Assembly (NCBI RefSeq): GCF_900141985.1
Contig: NZ_FQZK01000006.1
Span: forward strand, 186,001-250,000
Origin: Nocardiopsis flavescens
GTDB taxonomy: Bacteria; Actinomycetota; Actinomycetes; Streptosporangiales; Streptosporangiaceae
Direction of reading: 5' to 3'
DNA length: 64,000 nucleotides
Shown: positions 26,401-35,367 of the stretch, one piece after another
How the letters are laid out: each line of letters begins with the position of its first letter
How positions within the stretch are numbered: position 1 is the stretch's first letter
Notes under the pieces: model-generated
What the model saw: only the letters and a program-made list of their open reading frames with translations
Database searches by the model: none
What the model was told of the DNA's origin: nothing
Translations under genes and position numbers: made by a program

Positions 26401-27482
26401 GGCCCGCCCACCCCCTTGTCGGCCTGGGCGCGGAACCACCCGTTGACGACGACGGCGGCCAGCAGCATGGCGCCGACGAAGAACATCACCAGGTAGTTGT
26501 CCCAGCCCGCGTACACGATGCCCTGCCGGGTCATCCCGTAGATGAGCGCTCCCACCGCGGCCCCCACCACCGTGCCGTAGCCGCCGGTGAGCAGGCAGCC
26601 GCCGACCACGGCGGCCATGATGTACAGCAGCTCGTTGCCGATGCCCTCCCCGGACTGCACGGTGTTGAACGCGAAGAGCAGGTGCATGCCGGAGAACCAG
26701 GCGAAGAACCCGACCGTCATGAACAGCCCGATCTTCACCCCCGCCACCGGCACGCCCATCGCCCGGGCCGCCTCGGCGTCCCCGCCCGCCGCCTGGACCC
26801 AGTTGCCGACCCGGGTGCGCAGCAGCACCCAGGTGGCCAGGGCGGTGAACAGCACCCACCACACCACGGTGACGCGCAGGTTCAGCCCGCCCACCGCGAA
26901 GGAGGACGCGAACACCGCCCGGGCCGACTCGAACCCGTCCATGTCGGAGATGTTGCGGGTGGACACCCCGTCGACGACCAGGCGGGTGACGGCGACGTTG
27001 AGCCCCTGGAGCATCAGGAACACCGCCAGTGTCACCAGGAAGCTGGGCAGCCGGGTGCGCACCAGGATCCACCCGTTGAGGAACCCGATGCCCAGCGACA
27101 CCGCCAGCGCGATCGCCACGCCCGCCCACACGTTGAGCCCGAACCACCAGGCGGTCATGGACGCGGTGAGCGCCGAGGAGATCACCGCGACCCCGGCCGA
27201 CAGGTCGAACTCGCCGCCGATCATCAGCAGCGCCACGCCGACCGCCATGATGCCGATGGTCGACCCGGCGTACAGGACGGTGCCCAGGGCCGAGGCGGTG
27301 CGGAACGGTTCGGCGACGGCGAAGAACACCGCGAACACCACCACCGCACCCAGCACCGACCCCAGTTCGGGGCGGGTGGCCAGACGGCGCAGCGGCGGCC
27401 TGCGGCGCGGCCCCGCCGCCCGCTCCCCGCGCGGCCCTTCTCCGGCCGGTTCCGGCGCCCGGAGCGCCTGCGTGCCCTCCAC
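26397..27482 (-). CDS. Sugar/inositol ABC transporter permease (CUT2)
   Basis: A 361-aa permease with 8-10 hydrophobic segments. It contains the BPD_transp_2 hallmarks [10 protein letters not shown] and [13 protein letters not shown], the loop that contacts the ATPase. GTG 27482 follows the binding-protein stop by 2 bp. The N-terminal 35 residues are Pro/Arg-rich and cytoplasmic. It forms the channel for the substrate delivered by the lipoprotein encoded upstream. Confidence 0.92.
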   Translation of the reverse strand: MEGTQALRAPEPAGEGPRGERAAGPRRRPPLRRLATRPELGSVLGAVVVFAVFFAVAEPFRTASALGTVLYAGSTIGIMAVGVALLMIGGEFDLSAGVAVISSALTASMTAWWFGLNVWAGVAIALAVSLGIGFLNGWILVRTRLPSFLVTLAVFLMLQGLNVAVTRLVVDGVSTRNISDMDGFESARAVFASSFAVGGLNLRVTVVWWVLFTALATWVLLRTRVGNWVQAAGGDAEAARAMGVPVAGVKIGLFMTVGFFAWFSGMHLLFAFNTVQSGEGIGNELLYIMAAVVGGCLLTGGYGTVVGAAVGALIYGMTRQGIVYAGWDNYLVMFFVGAMLLAAVVVNGWFRAQADKGVGGP

Positions 27483-27484
27483 GG

Positions 27485-28465
27485 CTACCGGGTCCCCCTC
27501 TCGGCGTACTCGGCCACCTGGTCGATGTTGCCCTCGTCGATGAACGCCGGACCGGTGAGGACGGCCTCTCCGCCGCCGATGGTGTTGCCGTTGGTGTTGT
27601 ACAGCCACAGGGAGTCGACCGCCAGGTACCCCTGGAGGTAGGGCTGCTGGTCGACGGCCCAGGCGACGTCTCCGGCGCGGATCAGCTCGACGAGTTCGGC
27701 GTTGGTGTCGAAGGTGGACACGACGGCCTCCGAGCCGGCGTCGGCGACGGCGTCCACGGCGGTGACGGCGATGGGGGCGCCCAGGGCCGCCACGTGGTCG
27801 ATGTCGGCGGACTCCTCCAGGCGGGAGGAGATGGTGGAGCGCACCTCGGGCATGTTGGCGCTGTCGACGTAGAGGATGTCGGACTCGCCGCCGAAGCCCT
27901 CGGCCAGGCCCTCGCAGCGGGCCTCCAGCGAGACGTTGCCCTGCTCGTGGATGACGCAGACGACGTTCTGGGCGCCCTCCTCGGCCAGGCGCTCGCCGAA
28001 GGCCTCCCCGGCCAGGTGCTCGTCGGTGCCGAAGTACTGCTGGACGCCCATGTCCTGCCACTGGTCCATGCCGGCGTTGAGAGCGACCACGGGGATGCCC
28101 GCCTCGGTGGCGGCGTCCACCGCCCCGGCCATGGCGTCGGGCGAGGAGAGGGTGAGGGCGATGCCGTCGACGCCGCGGTCGACGGCGTTCTGCACGAGGT
28201 TGGCCTGCTCGGAGGCCTCGGGGTCGGCGGCGTACTCCAGCGTGGCGCCGCTCTTGTCGGCGGCGGCCTCGGCACCGGTGCGGACGATGTCCCAGAAGGT
28301 GTCGCCCTGGACCTGGTGGGTGATCATGGCGATGGTCAGCTCGGGGGCGTCGGCGCCGTCCGCGGCGGGTTCGGAGCGTCCCCCCTGGGAGCTGCACGCG
28401 GTGGCGGCGAGCAGGAGCGCCGCGGCGGCCAGGGCCGGCGCGGTGCGAGGGTTCGGGCGTGGCAT
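27485..28465 (-). CDS. Sugar/inositol-binding lipoprotein
   Basis: A 326-aa extracytoplasmic binding protein of the periplasmic-binding-protein type 4 family (ribose/inositol-like). It has a lipoprotein signal with lipobox LAATAC (Cys near 24). The mature domain opens [20 protein letters not shown] and contains [14 protein letters not shown] and the hinge-region [10 protein letters not shown]. It captures substrate for the permease/ATPase pair encoded immediately downstream. The upstream RBS is weak, and a strong hairpin precedes it (28505-28535). Confidence 0.93.
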   Translation of the reverse strand: MPRPNPRTAPALAAAALLLAATACSSQGGRSEPAADGADAPELTIAMITHQVQGDTFWDIVRTGAEAAADKSGATLEYAADPEASEQANLVQNAVDRGVDGIALTLSSPDAMAGAVDAATEAGIPVVALNAGMDQWQDMGVQQYFGTDEHLAGEAFGERLAEEGAQNVVCVIHEQGNVSLEARCEGLAEGFGGESDILYVDSANMPEVRSTISSRLEESADIDHVAALGAPIAVTAVDAVADAGSEAVVSTFDTNAELVELIRAGDVAWAVDQQPYLQGYLAVDSLWLYNTNGNTIGGGEAVLTGPAFIDEGNIDQVAEYAERGTR

Positions 28466-28504
28466 GGGTCGTGTTCTTTCTCGGTCAGGGGATGTCGGTG
28501 GTGT

Positions 28505-28535
28505 GCCCGCCCCCGGTCGCGGACCGGGGGCGGGC
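28505..28535 (-). terminator. Hairpin between the catabolic and transport parts of the inositol operon
   Basis: A perfect 14-bp stem (28505-28518 with 28522-28535), loop GCG, in the 82-bp gap before the binding-protein gene. It could end part of the upstream transcript, or protect the 3' side so that the transporter genes have a different mRNA level. Confidence 0.6.
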
Positions 28536-28547
28536 GGGGCGTCCGGG

Positions 28548-29498
28548 TCAGGGTCTCCCCTGGCGCCGGGCGCCCAGGCCGCAGGAGCCGAGGTAGCGGC
28601 GGGTGCGCTCGGCGATGGGGGCGGGCACGTCCGGCTCGCAGGGGTACAGGTCCTGCTCGACGATGACGAAGAGCCGGGCGTCGACCCCGCGCAGCGCCTC
28701 GATGACGGCGGCGGGGGCGGGCTCCCCGGCGGGCGGTTCCACGCACACCCCCAGCTCGACGGCCTCGCCGAAGGACAGGCCCTCGGCGTGGACGCGGCGC
28801 AGGATCGCCGGGTCCATCTGCTTGATGTGAACGTAGCCCACGCGTTCGGAGTAGCGGTGGACCAGGTCCACCGCGTCGCCGCCGCCGTAGGCGACGTGGC
28901 CGGTGTCCAGGCACAGCGACACCAGGTCGGGGTCGGTGGCGTCGAGGAAGCGCTCGATGTCGGGCTGGGTGAGGATGTGGGTGTCGGCGTGGGGGTGCAG
29001 GCACAGCCGCACCCCGTACTCGCCCAGGAGCATGCGGCCCAGCTCGTCGGCGGTGGCGGTGAGCCGCGCCCACTGGTCGGCGTCCAGGACGGGCGACTCG
29101 GTGTGGGCGCCGGTCTTCTCGTCGCGGAACATGGGCGGGATGAGCACGAGGTGGCGGGCGCCCACCGCGGCGGTCAGCTCGGCGACGGCGCGCACCACGG
29201 CCACGGTGTCCTCCCGCGCGCGGGGGTCGTGGAGGTTGCCGAAGGCGGTGCCGCCGCTGACCCTCAGGCCCCGGCGGCCCACCTCGTCGGCCAGGCGCAG
29301 GGGGTCGGTGGGCAGGTAGCCGTAGGGGCCGAGTTCGAGCCACTCGTAGCCGGTGGCGGCGAGTTCGTCGAGGAAGCGGTCCCAGGGGAGCTGGCGGTCG
29401 TCGTCGGGGAACCACACCCCCCAGGAGTCGGGGGCCGATCCCAGGATCAGCCCGTCCTCCGCGGGGCCGGTGGTCGGGGCGCCGGTGCTGTCGGTCAT
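28548..29498 (-). CDS. TIM-barrel sugar isomerase/epimerase, inositol catabolism (IolE/IolH/IolI-like)
   Basis: A 316-aa xylose-isomerase-like barrel. It opens GSAPDSWGVWFP and carries metal-ligand motifs LVLIPPM, LHPHADTH, CLDTGHVAYGG and YVHIKQMD; these His/Asp/Glu residues bind divalent metal in this superfamily. In iol operons such enzymes are inosose dehydratase (IolE) or inosose isomerase (IolI). No other dehydratase is present in the operon, so IolE activity is the simplest guess, but the sequence does not separate these roles. It follows iolD by 21 bp. Confidence 0.85.
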   Translation of the reverse strand: MTDSTGAPTTGPAEDGLILGSAPDSWGVWFPDDDRQLPWDRFLDELAATGYEWLELGPYGYLPTDPLRLADEVGRRGLRVSGGTAFGNLHDPRAREDTVAVVRAVAELTAAVGARHLVLIPPMFRDEKTGAHTESPVLDADQWARLTATADELGRMLLGEYGVRLCLHPHADTHILTQPDIERFLDATDPDLVSLCLDTGHVAYGGGDAVDLVHRYSERVGYVHIKQMDPAILRRVHAEGLSFGEAVELGVCVEPPAGEPAPAAVIEALRGVDARLFVIVEQDLYPCEPDVPAPIAERTRRYLGSCGLGARRQGRP

Positions 29499-29519
29499 CT
29501 GGCGTCCGGTCCTTTCCGT

Positions 29520-31406
29520 CTACAGGTGGTGGCGGCGGGCGGTGCGGTCGCGCTCGTAGGCCAGGCGGGCCCGGCGGGTGGTGTCGAGCGCGGAGGTCTC
29601 GGCGACGGGCACGTCCCACCAGGCGCCGGAGTCGGGCCCGGGGGCGCGGGGGTCGGTGCGCACCTCGATGACGGTGACCCCGTCGTGGTCGCGGGCCCGG
29701 GCCAGGGCGGCGCGCAGGTCGTCCAGGGTGCGGGCGCGCACCGCGCGGGCGCCCAGGGAGGCGGCGTTGGCGGCCAGGTCCAGGGGCAGCGGCGGCCCGT
29801 CGTCGCGGCCGGTGGCGGGGTCGCGGTGGCGGTGGGCGGTGCCCAGGCGCTGGGAGCCCACCGACTCCGACAGCCCGCCGATGGACGCGAAGCCGCGGTT
29901 GTCGACCAGGACGACGGTGACCTTGAGGCGCTCGGCGACCATGGTGGCGATCTCCTGGGCCATCATCAGGTAGGAGCCGTCGCCGACCAGGACGACGACC
30001 TCGCGGTCGGGGGCGGCCAGGCGCACCCCCAGCCCGGCGGCGATCTCGTAGCCCATGCAGGAGTAGGCGTACTCGACGTGGTAGGCCTTGGGGTCGCGGG
30101 CGCGCCAGAGCGCCTGGAGGTCGCCGGGCATGCTCCCGGCGGCGTTGACCACCACGGCGCGGTCGTCGAGGGCGTCGTTGAGCGCGCCCAGGACGGCGGT
30201 CTGGGCGAGCAGGCCGTCGGCGCCGGGCGCGCGGTGCAGCCGGTCCACCTCGGCGGCCCACTCCCGGGCCAGGTCCGCGGCGCGCTGCCCGTGCTCGGCG
30301 GGGACCCGGTATCCGTCCAGGGCCGTGCGCAGGGCGGCCAGGGCCTCGCGGGCGTCGGCGACCACCTGTAGGGCGCCGAGCTTGGCGGCGTCCATGCGGG
30401 CGACGTTGACGTTGACCAGGCGCACGTCCGGGTCGCGGAAGACGCTGCGGCTGGCGGTGGTGAAGTCGCTGTAGCGGGTGCCCACGCCGATGACGACGTC
30501 GGCCGCGGCGGCCAGCCCGTTGGCCGCGGGGGTCCCGGTGGCGCCCAGCCCGCCGACCGCGCACGGGTGGTCCCAGGGCAGGGCGCCCTTGCCCGCGTGG
30601 GTGTCGGCGACGGGGATGCCGGTGGCCTCGGCCAGCTCCCGCAGCTCGGCCGCCGCTCCGGAGTACACCACCCCTCCCCCGGCGACCAGCAGCGGGCGCC
30701 GCGCGGCGCGGACCGCCGCGGCGGCCCGTTCCAGGGCGGCGGTGTCGGGGCGGGGCCGGTCCACGTGCCACACCCGCTCGTGGAGGAACGCCACGGGCCA
30801 GTCGTGCGCCTGGGCCTGCACGTCCTGGGGCAGGCACAGGGTGACGGCGCCGGTCTCGGCGGGGTCGGTGAGCACCCGCATCGCGGCCAGGGCGGCCGGG
30901 ACGAGCTGCTCGGGGCGGGTGAGGCGGTCCCAGTACTTGGAGACGGGGCGCAGGGCGTCGTTGACGGTGACGTCCCCGGCCCGGGTGTCCTCCAGCTGCT
31001 GGAGCGCCGGGTCGACCGCGCGGGAGGCGAACATGTCGGAGGGCAGCAGCAGGACCGGGAGCCGGTTGGTGGTGGCCAGGGCGGCGCCGGTGACCATGTT
31101 GGTGGACCCGGGGCCGGTGGAGGCGGTGCAGGCGAAGGCGGACAGCCGGTCGCTCGCCTTGGCGTAGGCGGTGGCGGCGTGCACCATGGCCTGCTCGTTG
31201 CGGGCCGGGTGGTAGGGCAGGTCGGCCTCCCGGCCGTGGGCGGCCTGGAGCAGGGCCTGGCCCAGGCCGGCGACGTTGCCGTGGCCGAAGACGCCCCACA
31301 CCCCGGCGATGAGCCGGCGGCGCTCCCCGTCGCGCTCGGTGTACTGCGCGGCGAGGAACCGCACCAGGGCCTGGGCGGTGGTGAGGCGGACGGTGTCCCC
31401 GCTCAT
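29520..31406 (-). CDS. iolD: 3D-(3,5/4)-trihydroxycyclohexane-1,2-dione hydrolase
   Basis: A 628-aa thiamine-diphosphate enzyme that opens the ring of the inosose dehydration product to 5-deoxy-glucuronate. The N-terminal PYR domain has HGNVAGLG and the catalytic-type Glu in PARNEQAM; then CTASTGPGSTNMV; the C-terminal ThDP/Mg motif is GDGSYLM...NRGFASIGG. Length agrees with IolD. Starts at ATG 31406, overlapping the iolB stop by 4 bp. Confidence 0.95.
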   Translation of the reverse strand: MSGDTVRLTTAQALVRFLAAQYTERDGERRRLIAGVWGVFGHGNVAGLGQALLQAAHGREADLPYHPARNEQAMVHAATAYAKASDRLSAFACTASTGPGSTNMVTGAALATTNRLPVLLLPSDMFASRAVDPALQQLEDTRAGDVTVNDALRPVSKYWDRLTRPEQLVPAALAAMRVLTDPAETGAVTLCLPQDVQAQAHDWPVAFLHERVWHVDRPRPDTAALERAAAAVRAARRPLLVAGGGVVYSGAAAELRELAEATGIPVADTHAGKGALPWDHPCAVGGLGATGTPAANGLAAAADVVIGVGTRYSDFTTASRSVFRDPDVRLVNVNVARMDAAKLGALQVVADAREALAALRTALDGYRVPAEHGQRAADLAREWAAEVDRLHRAPGADGLLAQTAVLGALNDALDDRAVVVNAAGSMPGDLQALWRARDPKAYHVEYAYSCMGYEIAAGLGVRLAAPDREVVVLVGDGSYLMMAQEIATMVAERLKVTVVLVDNRGFASIGGLSESVGSQRLGTAHRHRDPATGRDDGPPLPLDLAANAASLGARAVRARTLDDLRAALARARDHDGVTVIEVRTDPRAPGPDSGAWWDVPVAETSALDTTRRARLAYERDRTARRHHL

Positions 31407-32302
31407 CGGGCCTCCCCGGCGCCCCGGGCGGTGCACAGCGGCAGGCGCGGGTCGGTGTCCCGGCCGGCCCAGGTGCCGCGGACCCAGCCGTGGGCGGGGT
31501 CGTCGGTGATGTGCCAGGCGCGTTCGGGGCCCGGACCGGCCATGACGTTGAGGTAGTACAGGTCGTAACCGGGCGCGGCCATGGAGGGGCCGTGCCAGCC
31601 GTGCGGGATGAGCACGACGTCCTCCGAGCGCACCTCGGCGAGCAGGTCGGCGGGCCGGTCCGCGGTGCCGTACACGCGCTGGTAGCCCACGCCCGGACCG
31701 GCCGGTCCGGGGGCGACCTCGAAGTAGTAGATCTCCTCCAGTGCGCACTCGGTGGCGGTGGCCTCGTCGTGTTTGTGCGGCGGGTAGGAGGACCAGTTGG
31801 CGCCGGGGGTGAGGACCTCGCAGCAGATGAGCCGGTCGGCCTCGAAGCTCTCAGGGGTGCACAGGTTGTTGACCTGCCGTGAGGCCTGGCCGGCGCCGCG
31901 CAGTTCCACGGGGACGGCCTCGGCGGGCCCGTAGCGGGCGGGCAGGCGGCGCTCGCAGCGGGCCGAGGGCAGGGCGAACCGGCCGCCCCCGGCGGAGGCG
32001 ACCGTCGCGGCGGCGTCGCGCGGCAGGTAGGCGAAGTCGCTGACCCGGGAGAACACGTCGCGGCGCCCGGTCAGCTCGAACACCTCGCCCTCCTCCGTGG
32101 TGACGGTGCAGCCCCCGTCCAGGGGCAGGACCAGGGTCTCGGCGTCGCCGGTGGCGATCCGCGCCTCCGTGCCCGGGGCCAACTCCAGGACCCGCAGCCC
32201 GGAGTGGGTCCACCCGGCGGCGGCGGGGGTGACGACGGTGCGAAAGGGCGGCGCCGCGGTGCTGAGCGCCGGGAGGTGGTGGCGGTGGTCGGTGGATGTC
32301 AC
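31403..32302 (-). CDS. iolB: 5-deoxy-glucuronate isomerase
   Basis: A 299-aa two-cupin enzyme that turns 5-deoxy-glucuronate into 2-deoxy-5-keto-gluconate. Family signatures are WSSYPPHKHDE (metal His/Glu), EEIYYFEV, GYQRVYG and DVVLIPHGWHGPSMAAPGYDLYY-type text near the C-terminus. GTG 32302 overlaps the stop of the aldolase gene (GTGA). Part of the tightly overlapped iol operon. Confidence 0.95.
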   Translation of the reverse strand: MTSTDHRHHLPALSTAAPPFRTVVTPAAAGWTHSGLRVLELAPGTEARIATGDAETLVLPLDGGCTVTTEEGEVFELTGRRDVFSRVSDFAYLPRDAAATVASAGGGRFALPSARCERRLPARYGPAEAVPVELRGAGQASRQVNNLCTPESFEADRLICCEVLTPGANWSSYPPHKHDEATATECALEEIYYFEVAPGPAGPGVGYQRVYGTADRPADLLAEVRSEDVVLIPHGWHGPSMAAPGYDLYYLNVMAGPGPERAWHITDDPAHGWVRGTWAGRDTDPRLPLCTARGAGEAR

Positions 32303-33174
32303 AGGAGCCCCACTGCGGTGTCGACGGCGGCCTCGACATCGTCGTCGGCCGGGTACAGGAGTGAACGGCCCGCCGTCAGCCCGATGACGGTGGGCAGGGC
32401 CAGGGCCCGCGCCCAGCGCGCGTAGGCGGCCCCGGGGTCGGCGGCGGCCTCGCCGCCGAGCAGGACGACGGGCAGGGTGCTGGCGGCGGCGACGCGTTCC
32501 ATGTCGTCCACCACCGGGAGTTTGAGCCAGGTGCGGGCGGAGGTGTCGCCCAGGCCGGAGGCGATCGCGGCGGAGCGGGCGACCGCCTCGGTGGACAGGT
32601 CGTTGCCCAGCACGCCGCCGGTGCGGCGGGAGACGAAGGGCTCGACCATGGCCACCAGGCGGGAGGCGTTGAGCAGGCTGACCGCCCGCCCGCACCGCTC
32701 CAGGACGGGGGCGGTGCGCCCGTCCGCGTAGTCCAGGCGCAGCAGCATCTTGCCGCCCTGGAGCCCGGAGCGGACCAGGCCGTCGGGCGTGTAGCCGGTG
32801 AAGCGGTCGTCGATCTCCCAGTCGGCCCCGGCCAGGCCGCCCCGGTTCATGGAGCCGAACACGGACTTGCCGTCCAGGGCGCCGAGCAGGAGCAGGTCCT
32901 CCACGACGTCGGCGCCGGCCAGCACCCCGGTCACCCCCGGCCGGGCCAGGGCCGTGCACAGCCGGTCGAGCAGGTCGACGCGGTCGGCCATGGCCAGGGG
33001 GCGCCCGCCGGTGGCCAGGGCGCCGCGGGCCGGGTGGTCGGCGGCGACGATGAGGACCCGTCCGGCGGGGCCGACCGGTGCGGCGGGCGGGATCCGGCGT
33101 GCGGCCGCCTCGGCGATGGCGTCGGGGCGGTGCACGCGGGTGGCGACGAGCTCGCGGTAGCGGTCGGCGATCAC
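32299..33174 (-). CDS. Cgl0158/DhnA-type class I aldolase, inositol pathway
   Basis: A 291-aa beta/alpha-barrel protein. It contains VLIVAADHPARGAL, VFGSMNRGGLAGADWEIDDR and KLPVVDDMERV, features of the Cgl0158-like group found beside iolC in actinobacteria. The expected role is the last step before central metabolism: cleavage of 2-deoxy-5-keto-gluconate 6-phosphate to dihydroxyacetone phosphate and malonate semialdehyde (the job of IolJ in Bacillus). Function is from operon position and family. GTG start overlaps the iolC stop. Confidence 0.85.
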   Translation of the reverse strand: MIADRYRELVATRVHRPDAIAEAAARRIPPAAPVGPAGRVLIVAADHPARGALATGGRPLAMADRVDLLDRLCTALARPGVTGVLAGADVVEDLLLLGALDGKSVFGSMNRGGLAGADWEIDDRFTGYTPDGLVRSGLQGGKMLLRLDYADGRTAPVLERCGRAVSLLNASRLVAMVEPFVSRRTGGVLGNDLSTEAVARSAAIASGLGDTSARTWLKLPVVDDMERVAAASTLPVVLLGGEAAADPGAAYARWARALALPTVIGLTAGRSLLYPADDDVEAAVDTAVGLL

Positions 33175-34190
33175 GGGCCCTCCCCCGCCGGCGGGCCGCC
33201 CGGTCCGGCGGCGGGCCCGGGGTCCCCCAGCAGGCGGCGGACCTCGGCGGTGGTGGGCATGGCGTCGGCGCAGGACAGGCGGGAGGCGACCAGGGCGCCG
33301 GCGGCGTTGGCGAACCGGACGGTGGCGGCGGTGTCCCACCCGGCCAGGAGCCCGTGGCACAGGGCGCCGCCGAAGGCGTCCCCGGCGCCCAGGCCGTTGA
33401 CGACCTCCACCGGGACGGGGGGCTCGCGGTGGACGGTACCGGCGGTGGCGGCCAGGACCCCGTCGGGGCCCTGTTTGACCACCACCGTCTCCAGTCCCAC
33501 GTCCAGTCCGCGCCGGACGGCCTCGGCGGGGTCGCGGGTGCCCACCGCGACCTCCCACTCGTCGAGGTTGCCGCAGGCGACGGTGGCCAGGGGCAGCGCC
33601 CGGGCCACCTGGTCCCGGGCCTCCTCGCGCGAGTCCCAGAACACCGGCCGGTGGTCCAGGTCCAGGACGGTGTGCCGGCGGCGGCCCCGGATGCGCAGCG
33701 CCTCCAGCGTGGCGGCGCGGGAGGGCTCCCGGCACAGCCCGGTGCCGGTGACCCAGAACAGGCCGGCCCCGGCGATGGCGTCCGCGTCCAGCTCGGCGGG
33801 GTCGATGAGCAGGTCGGGGGCGGGGTCGCGGCCGTAGAAGTACAGCGGGAAGTCGTCGGGCGGGAAGATCTCGCAGAGGGTGACGGGGGTGGCGGTCCCC
33901 GGGACGGCGCGCACGTGCCGGTCGTCCACCCCGAACCCGGTCAGGGCGCGGCGCACGAACCGGCCCAGCGGGTCGGCGCCGACGCGGGTGAGGACCGCGG
34001 CGGAGCGGCCGTGGCGGGCCGCGGCCACGGCGACGTTGGTGGGGCTGCCGCCCAGGTACTTGCCGAAGGAGGTTACCTCCTCCAGGCCGGCCCCGACCTG
34101 GTCGGGGTAGATGTCCACGCCGACGCGGCCCATGGTGAGGACCTCGGCGGGCGGGGGCGCGGGGTCCCCGCCGGCGGGTGCGGCGCTCAC
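33171..34190 (-). CDS. iolC: 5-dehydro-2-deoxygluconokinase (PfkB family)
   Basis: A 339-aa ribokinase-like enzyme that phosphorylates 2-deoxy-5-keto-gluconate. N-terminal motif LTMGRVGVDIYPDQVG and GGSPTNVAVAAARHG; C-terminal PfkB signature VNGLGAGDAFGGAL with the catalytic Asp. GTG 34190 overlaps the iolG stop; the longer upstream frame is antisense-like and rejected. Confidence 0.93.
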   Translation of the reverse strand: MSAAPAGGDPAPPPAEVLTMGRVGVDIYPDQVGAGLEEVTSFGKYLGGSPTNVAVAAARHGRSAAVLTRVGADPLGRFVRRALTGFGVDDRHVRAVPGTATPVTLCEIFPPDDFPLYFYGRDPAPDLLIDPAELDADAIAGAGLFWVTGTGLCREPSRAATLEALRIRGRRRHTVLDLDHRPVFWDSREEARDQVARALPLATVACGNLDEWEVAVGTRDPAEAVRRGLDVGLETVVVKQGPDGVLAATAGTVHREPPVPVEVVNGLGAGDAFGGALCHGLLAGWDTAATVRFANAAGALVASRLSCADAMPTTAEVRRLLGDPGPAAGPGGPPAGEGP

Positions 34191-35230
34191 GCGGTCCCCC
34201 TCGCCGCCCCGTGCGCGGCGCGGGCCCGCGGGCGCACCTCGTCCACCCGCACCGGCCGGTGCTCGCGCCGGGACAGGTCGGCGGCGTCGGCGACCAGCAC
34301 CGCCTCCAGCGCGTCCGCGACCGTGCACGGGCTGGGCGTGCCGTCGCGGACCATGGCGATGAACGCGGCGATCTCGGCCTCGTAGGCGGGTGTGAACCGG
34401 GACCAGAACTCCTCCCAGGGGTCGTCCGCGGGGAAGTCCGCGCCGGGCTCGGCCGAGCGCAGCGGCGCGCGCCCGTCCAGTCCGACGGCGAGGGTGGCGC
34501 GGGTCCCGGCGAGTTCCATGCGCACGTCGTACCCGGCGCCGTTGTACCGGGACCCCTGGAGGGTGGCCAGGGTGCCGTCGGACAGGCGCAGGACGGCGGC
34601 GGAGGTGTCGACGTCGCCGTGCTCGGCGAAGTAGGCGGCGCCCCGGTTGGCGCCGTAGGCGAAGACCTCCTCCACCTCCAGGCCGGTGACCCAGCGCAGG
34701 ATGTCGAAGTCGTGGACGTGGCAGTCGCGGAACAGGCCGCCGGACCCGGCGATGTAGGCGGCGGGCGGCGGGGCCATGTCGCAGGTGGTGGCGTGGACCC
34801 GGTGCAGGTCGCCCAGCTCGCCCGCGCGCACGGCGCGGTGGGCGCGCCGGTACCCGGCGTCGAAGCGGCGCATGAAGCCGATGTGGACCCGGGCCCGGGA
34901 GCGCTCGACCTCCTCCAGCACCCGGGCGGTCTCGGCGACGGTGGGGGCGACGGGCTTCTCGCAGAAGACGGGGATCCCGGCGGCGGCCCCGGCGAGGATG
35001 AGCCCGGGGTGGGCGCCGGTGGCGGCGGTGACCACCAGGGCGTCGACGGCGCCGGGGGCGAGCAGGTCCCCGACCCGGTCGGCGGCGCGGGCGCCGGTGC
35101 GCTCCGCCGCCGCGCCGGCGCTGGCGGGGTCGAGGTCGGCGACGACCAGGTCGTCGACCTCGGGTCGGGCCGCCAGGGCGGCGGCGTGGGAGAGTCCGAT
35201 GCGTCCGGTTCCGATGAGGCCAATGCGCAT
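34187..35230 (-). CDS. iolG: Inositol 2-dehydrogenase (Gfo/Idh/MocA family)
   Basis: A 347-aa NAD-dependent oxidoreductase, first step of myo-inositol breakdown to 2-keto-myo-inositol. Rossmann motif GLIGTGRIGLSHA, the conserved FCEKPVA lysine motif, GFMRRFDAGY and FRDCHVHDFDILRW with the catalytic Asp/His. It is the first gene of the minus-strand iol operon and lies opposite the GntR gene, with a 137-bp shared promoter region. Confidence 0.92.
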   Translation of the reverse strand: MRIGLIGTGRIGLSHAAALAARPEVDDLVVADLDPASAGAAAERTGARAADRVGDLLAPGAVDALVVTAATGAHPGLILAGAAAGIPVFCEKPVAPTVAETARVLEEVERSRARVHIGFMRRFDAGYRRAHRAVRAGELGDLHRVHATTCDMAPPPAAYIAGSGGLFRDCHVHDFDILRWVTGLEVEEVFAYGANRGAAYFAEHGDVDTSAAVLRLSDGTLATLQGSRYNGAGYDVRMELAGTRATLAVGLDGRAPLRSAEPGADFPADDPWEEFWSRFTPAYEAEIAAFIAMVRDGTPSPCTVADALEAVLVADAADLSRREHRPVRVDEVRPRARAAHGAARGTA

Positions 35231-35282
35231 GGAGCGCCCTTTCAGGAACGAGGGGTGTGCGTCAGGTCACACCAGCGCACCC

Positions 35283-35311
35283 ATCGTCACTCCGCCCCCG
35301 TTCTCTGTCAA
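35283..35311 (-). promoter_or_regulatory. Putative iol operon promoter
   Basis: On the minus strand TTGACA (35311-35306), a 17-bp spacer, then GACGAT (35288-35283), about 50 bp before iolG. The -35 is perfect and the -10 partial (NANNNT). The operator TGTCTAGACA lies 5 bp upstream of the -35. Confidence 0.55.
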
Positions 35312-35316
35312 GACTT

Positions 35317-35326
35317 TGTCTAGACA
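35317..35326. promoter_or_regulatory. Putative GntR operator TGTCTAGACA
   Basis: A perfect 10-bp palindrome in the centre of the iolG-gntR intergenic region, in an AT-richer patch. A further TGGACA half-like sequence lies 3 bp to the right. GntR/HutC regulators bind palindromes of this type. Repression of iol relieved by an inositol metabolite is the expected logic. Confidence 0.6.
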
Positions 35327-35328
35327 TA

Positions 35329-35361
35329 TGGACATCATGATCTCCGGTCAATCTGTACACT
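35329..35361 (+). promoter_or_regulatory. Putative gntR promoter giving a leaderless mRNA
   Basis: TACACT (35356-35361) ends 6 bp before the GTG start, so transcription would begin at the start codon. A TGGACA (35329-35334) stands 21 bp upstream, a long but tolerable -35 spacing. No RBS precedes the GTG, which supports a leaderless transcript. Confidence 0.5.
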
Positions 35362-35367
35362 GGCACC

